Shown: piece after piece, positions 6,876 through 8,792 of the stretch
Layout of the letters: every line of letters starts with the position of its first letter
Numbering within the stretch: the stretch's first letter is position 1
Source of the DNA: Labilithrix sp.
GTDB lineage: Bacteria > Myxococcota > Polyangia > Polyangiales > Polyangiaceae
NCBI GenBank assembly: GCA_028287035.1
Contig: JAQBQL010000249.1
Span: forward strand, 1-8,792
Direction: 5' to 3'
Length of the DNA stretch: 8,792 nucleotides
Program-made: the position numbers and the translations under genes
Notes under the pieces: model-generated
Told to the model about the DNA's origin: nothing
Seen by the model: the letters and a program-made list of their open reading frames with translations, nothing else
Databases searched by the model: none

Positions 6876-7904
6876 TCAGAGCGCGAGGCGGCGGAGGCTC
6901 GGGCCGGCCGTGAAGAGGAGGTCGCAGCCGTCCCTGGCGAGGAGGAGCGCGCCGTGCGGTGAGGTTGCCGCGATCACGGGGCCCGACGCGAGGTCGAGCG
7001 GCAGCACCATGAGTGCGTCCGTGAACGGGTCGGGCGCGGCGCGCCAGAAGATCCTTCCGCGGGCGATGATCACGTCGCTTGCGCCGGTCTGGCCGGTGGC
7101 CACGACGAACGACTTCGTGGCTTGCAGGTCGACGCGGGCGATCGTGTCCCCGTCGGCGCAGTAGGCCAGGTCTCCGAGGTCGGTCACCGCCGGCATCCCG
7201 CCGTTGCACGCGCTGCCGACGGCGCGCGGCAGCTCGAGGGACGAGCGCAGCGTGTAGAGCGAATGATTGCCGGCGATGTAGAGGGCGTCGGGCGCGAGGA
7301 GGAGCGAGGTCGCGCGCGGCAGGGTGGCGATGGCGCCGGGGCCACCGCCGGCGGCGAAGTCCCACGCGAACACGCGGTCGGCGGACGGGACCGTCCACAC
7401 CGCGCCGGCGTGGCCATCGCTCACGACCGAGCTGGGCGGGGCGACCGCGGCGGCGACGACGGCGTTGCCGGCCGCATCGAGGCGGTAGATCTGGCTCGTG
7501 CCCCGGGAGGCGACGAACACGTGCGCTCCGTCCGGCGAGACGGCGATCGCGGACGGGTCGATGCCGGTGCGCGCGTGCTCGTCGAGCAGGCCGCCCGACA
7601 CGGGGACGCGCGTGACGATGCCCTGCTCGCCGGCTCCTGCGAAGACGATGTGGACGACGCCCGCGGCGGCGGCCATCGCGCGCGGCTCGCCCCACCCGGG
7701 CTCGATGTCGGCGACCACGCTCTGGATGCCGGAGCCCGTGCAACGCGGACCGGCATCGCTCGCGTCGCTTGCGTCGCCGGCGTCGGCGGCGTCGGGCGGG
7801 GGCGATGCGAGCTCGATGTTGCCGCTGCACGCCGAGGTGAGCGCGGTGGCCAGCGCGACGAGCGCGGCGAGCGACGGAAGCGCCAGGAGCCGTCGGGCCT
7901 TCAC
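6876..7904 (-). CDS. Predicted beta-propeller lipoprotein
   Basis: The predicted protein has 342 residues. It starts with a lipoprotein signal (MKARRLLALP, then a hydrophobic run) ending TSAC, with Cys26 as the likely lipidation site. Thr at -3 is a less common lipobox residue. An Asp/Ala/Gly/Ser tract (38-52) then forms a flexible linker, a habit I associate with myxobacterial lipoproteins. Residues about 58-342 are repeated beta-rich units resembling YVTN/NHL-type propeller blades. Examples are IAVSPDGAHVFVAS, SQIYRLDAAGN, AVWTVPSADRVFAWDF, LLLAPDALYIAGN and ARGRIFWRA. No catalytic motif is visible, so a binding or scaffold role is the safe inference. The start is a GTG whose GTGA overlaps the TGA of the upstream gene, so translation is probably coupled. 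The frame stays open far upstream because of high G+C. The lipoprotein signal, positioned exactly at the overlap, justifies this start. Confidence 0.87.
   Translation of the reverse strand: MKARRLLALPSLAALVALATALTSACSGNIELASPPPDAADAGDASDASDAGPRCTGSGIQSVVADIEPGWGEPRAMAAAAGVVHIVFAGAGEQGIVTRVPVSGGLLDEHARTGIDPSAIAVSPDGAHVFVASRGTSQIYRLDAAGNAVVAAAVAPPSSVVSDGHAGAVWTVPSADRVFAWDFAAGGGPGAIATLPRATSLLLAPDALYIAGNHSLYTLRSSLELPRAVGSACNGGMPAVTDLGDLAYCADGDTIARVDLQATKSFVVATGQTGASDVIIARGRIFWRAAPDPFTDALMVLPLDLASGPVIAATSPHGALLLARDGCDLLFTAGPSLRRLAL
7749..7793 (-). repeat. Asp-Ala-Gly/Ser low-complexity tract in lipoprotein linker
   Basis: The DNA repeats short units built on GCGTC/GCATC (plus-strand view). It encodes DAADAGDASDASDAG directly after the lipidated N-terminus of the beta-propeller lipoprotein. 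It is a linker repeat, not a mobile element. Confidence 0.7.
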
Positions 7905-8792
7905 GGAGCGAGGCCCGCGGCGCGGCGCACGCGGGAAGAGAGCGGGCTCGACGGATGCTGCGCGAGGAAGCGCTCGCCGCGCGCGCGAGCCTCCGTCGTC
8001 TGGTCGGCGGCGGCGAGGGACTCGACCTCGAGCACCGAGGCTTCCTCGCCGAGGACGCCCGCCGGGAAGGTGGTGCGGTACGCCTGGAGGGCGGCGAGCG
8101 CGTCGGTGCCGCGGCCGTTGCGGAGGAGGGCGCGCGCGTGATCGAGGGCGGTGATCTCGTCGGAGACGGTTGGGCGCGCAGGGGAAGGGAGGGGCGGTGG
8201 GGGGACCGAGGCGGACGCGGACGCGGACGGAGACGCGGACGCGGACGCGAGCGGCGTCGGTGAGGGCGGGGCGGGGGGAGAGGTGGCGGCGATGGTCACC
8301 GGAGGGGGCGGGGACGCCGCGGAGAGGCGCGGGGAGGCGGGTGACGCGGGGAGTGCCACGGGGAGCGCGGCGGGGAGTGCGGCGCGAGGGCCGTCGGGTG
8401 GCGCCATGGGCGACGCGGGCGGCGTGGCGGAGTCTGCGGACGGCGGGGGCGCGGAGGCGGGTTCGGCGGCTGGGGAGAGGGCGCCTGGGGAGAGGGTCGA
8501 GGCAGGGGCGGAGAGGGCCGCGGCGCGCGCCGGGCGGGCCGCGGGGTCCGGCGTGGTTGGCGACGTGATGGGCACCGGGGCCGGCGACGCTGCCGGGGCG
8601 GATGCCAGGTGGACGGTGGTCACGGCGGTCGTCACGACCAGCGCCGAGGCGAGCACCCACTTCGCGATCACGAGCGAGGTGGCCGTCTTCGCGACCATCG
8701 CCGCGGCGCCGCCGGCGGAGGCCGCGCCGAGACCCGCTCCGGCGGCTCCCGCGCCTGCTGCGCTCGCGCCGGCGCTGATGCTGGCGCCTGCT
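7901..8792 (-). CDS. Membrane-anchored Pro/Ala/Ser-rich protein with TPR-like C-terminus, 5' end outside window
   Basis: I do not recognise a named family. The frame is open to the right edge. The only internal ATG near it (8698) has no ribosome binding site and is preceded in frame by an Ala/Gly-rich stretch (GASAAGAGAAGAGLGAAS), so the true start is probably beyond the window. From that Met, residues 8-30 form one transmembrane segment (LVIAKWVLASALVVTTAV). Residues 31-175 are a Pro/Ala/Ser linker likely to span the periplasm. Residues 178-262 are a helical TPR or BamD-like region with ALDHARALL, DALAALQAYRTTFP, EARARGERFLAQHP and SSRVRRA. From memory, myxobacteria often have similar proteins (Ala/Gly stretch, one membrane helix, linker, TPR-like tail) encoded next to ECF sigma-factor genes. 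That would suggest an anti-sigma-like or envelope-sensing role, but nothing in the window tests it. Its stop overlaps the GTG of the propeller lipoprotein gene by four bases. Confidence 0.8.
   Translation of the reverse strand, partial: AGASISAGASAAGAGAAGAGLGAASAGGAAAMVAKTATSLVIAKWVLASALVVTTAVTTVHLASAPAASPAPVPITSPTTPDPAARPARAAALSAPASTLSPGALSPAAEPASAPPPSADSATPPASPMAPPDGPRAALPAALPVALPASPASPRLSAASPPPPVTIAATSPPAPPSPTPLASASASPSASASASVPPPPLPSPARPTVSDEITALDHARALLRNGRGTDALAALQAYRTTFPAGVLGEEASVLEVESLAAADQTTEARARGERFLAQHPSSPLSSRVRRAAGLAP
8204..8248 (-). repeat. Hexanucleotide tandem repeat encoding Ser-Ala repeats
   Basis: The plus strand shows repeated GCGGAC units from about 8211 to 8248, interrupted once by a GGAGAC variant. 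In the minus-strand gene this encodes alternating Ser-Ala (ASASASPSASASASV, residues 151-165 from the Met at 8698) within the Pro/Ala/Ser linker. Units of six bases keep the reading frame, so length changes would alter only the linker length. Confidence 0.75.

Noticed and set aside
8204..8250. Possible CRISPR-like array from regularly repeated GCGGAC units
   Set aside because: The units are six bases with no spacers and lie in frame within a coding linker.
7905..8660. Upstream extension of the propeller lipoprotein frame
   Set aside because: The extension is Arg/Pro-rich shadow sequence of the TPR-like gene. A lipoprotein signal begins at the GTG at 7904, which also overlaps the upstream stop.

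Overview
The window is extremely G+C-rich, with long overlapping open frames on both strands. It encodes proteins with Pro/Ala-rich linkers, Asp-Ala-Gly tracts next to lipidation sites and many lipoproteins. Together these suggest a myxobacterium-like member of Myxococcota (Polyangiales style). That assignment is inferred from style, not from a marker gene. Five protein-coding genes fill almost the whole window, and all look like envelope or secreted functions. I saw no RNA gene, mobile element or CRISPR array.

Layout from left to right. (1) A plus-strand gene, already open at the left edge and ending at 2203, encodes a prolyl-oligopeptidase-family (S9A) serine peptidase with an intact Ser/Asp/His triad. 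(2) It converges, 9 bases away, on a minus-strand gene for a type II secretion secretin (GspD). (3) Upstream of gspD on the same strand are a polytopic membrane protein with a GT-C-like first loop (4558-6162) and a small Cys- and Tyr-rich lipoprotein (6164-6742). These are separated by 1 base and look co-transcribed with gspD. (4) A 133-base gap (6743-6875) holds a strong hairpin and the ribosome binding site of the small lipoprotein gene. (5) Further upstream on the minus strand is a second, translationally coupled pair. It comprises a beta-propeller lipoprotein (6876-7904) and a membrane-anchored protein with a long Pro/Ala/Ser linker and a TPR-like C-terminus (7901 to beyond the right edge).

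How they may work together (inference). The minus strand carries two envelope modules in tandem. The first pairs an inner-membrane-anchored helical-repeat protein with an outer-membrane or periplasmic beta-propeller lipoprotein. The second is a lipoprotein / membrane enzyme / secretin operon. GspD is the outer-membrane channel through which folded periplasmic proteins leave the cell. No other gsp gene is visible in the window, so the secretin is either at the end of a T2SS cluster or detached from it. The most unusual content is the uncharacterised lipoprotein plus GT-C-like protein translated directly ahead of the secretin. I found no convincing case for a wholly new defence or mobile system here.
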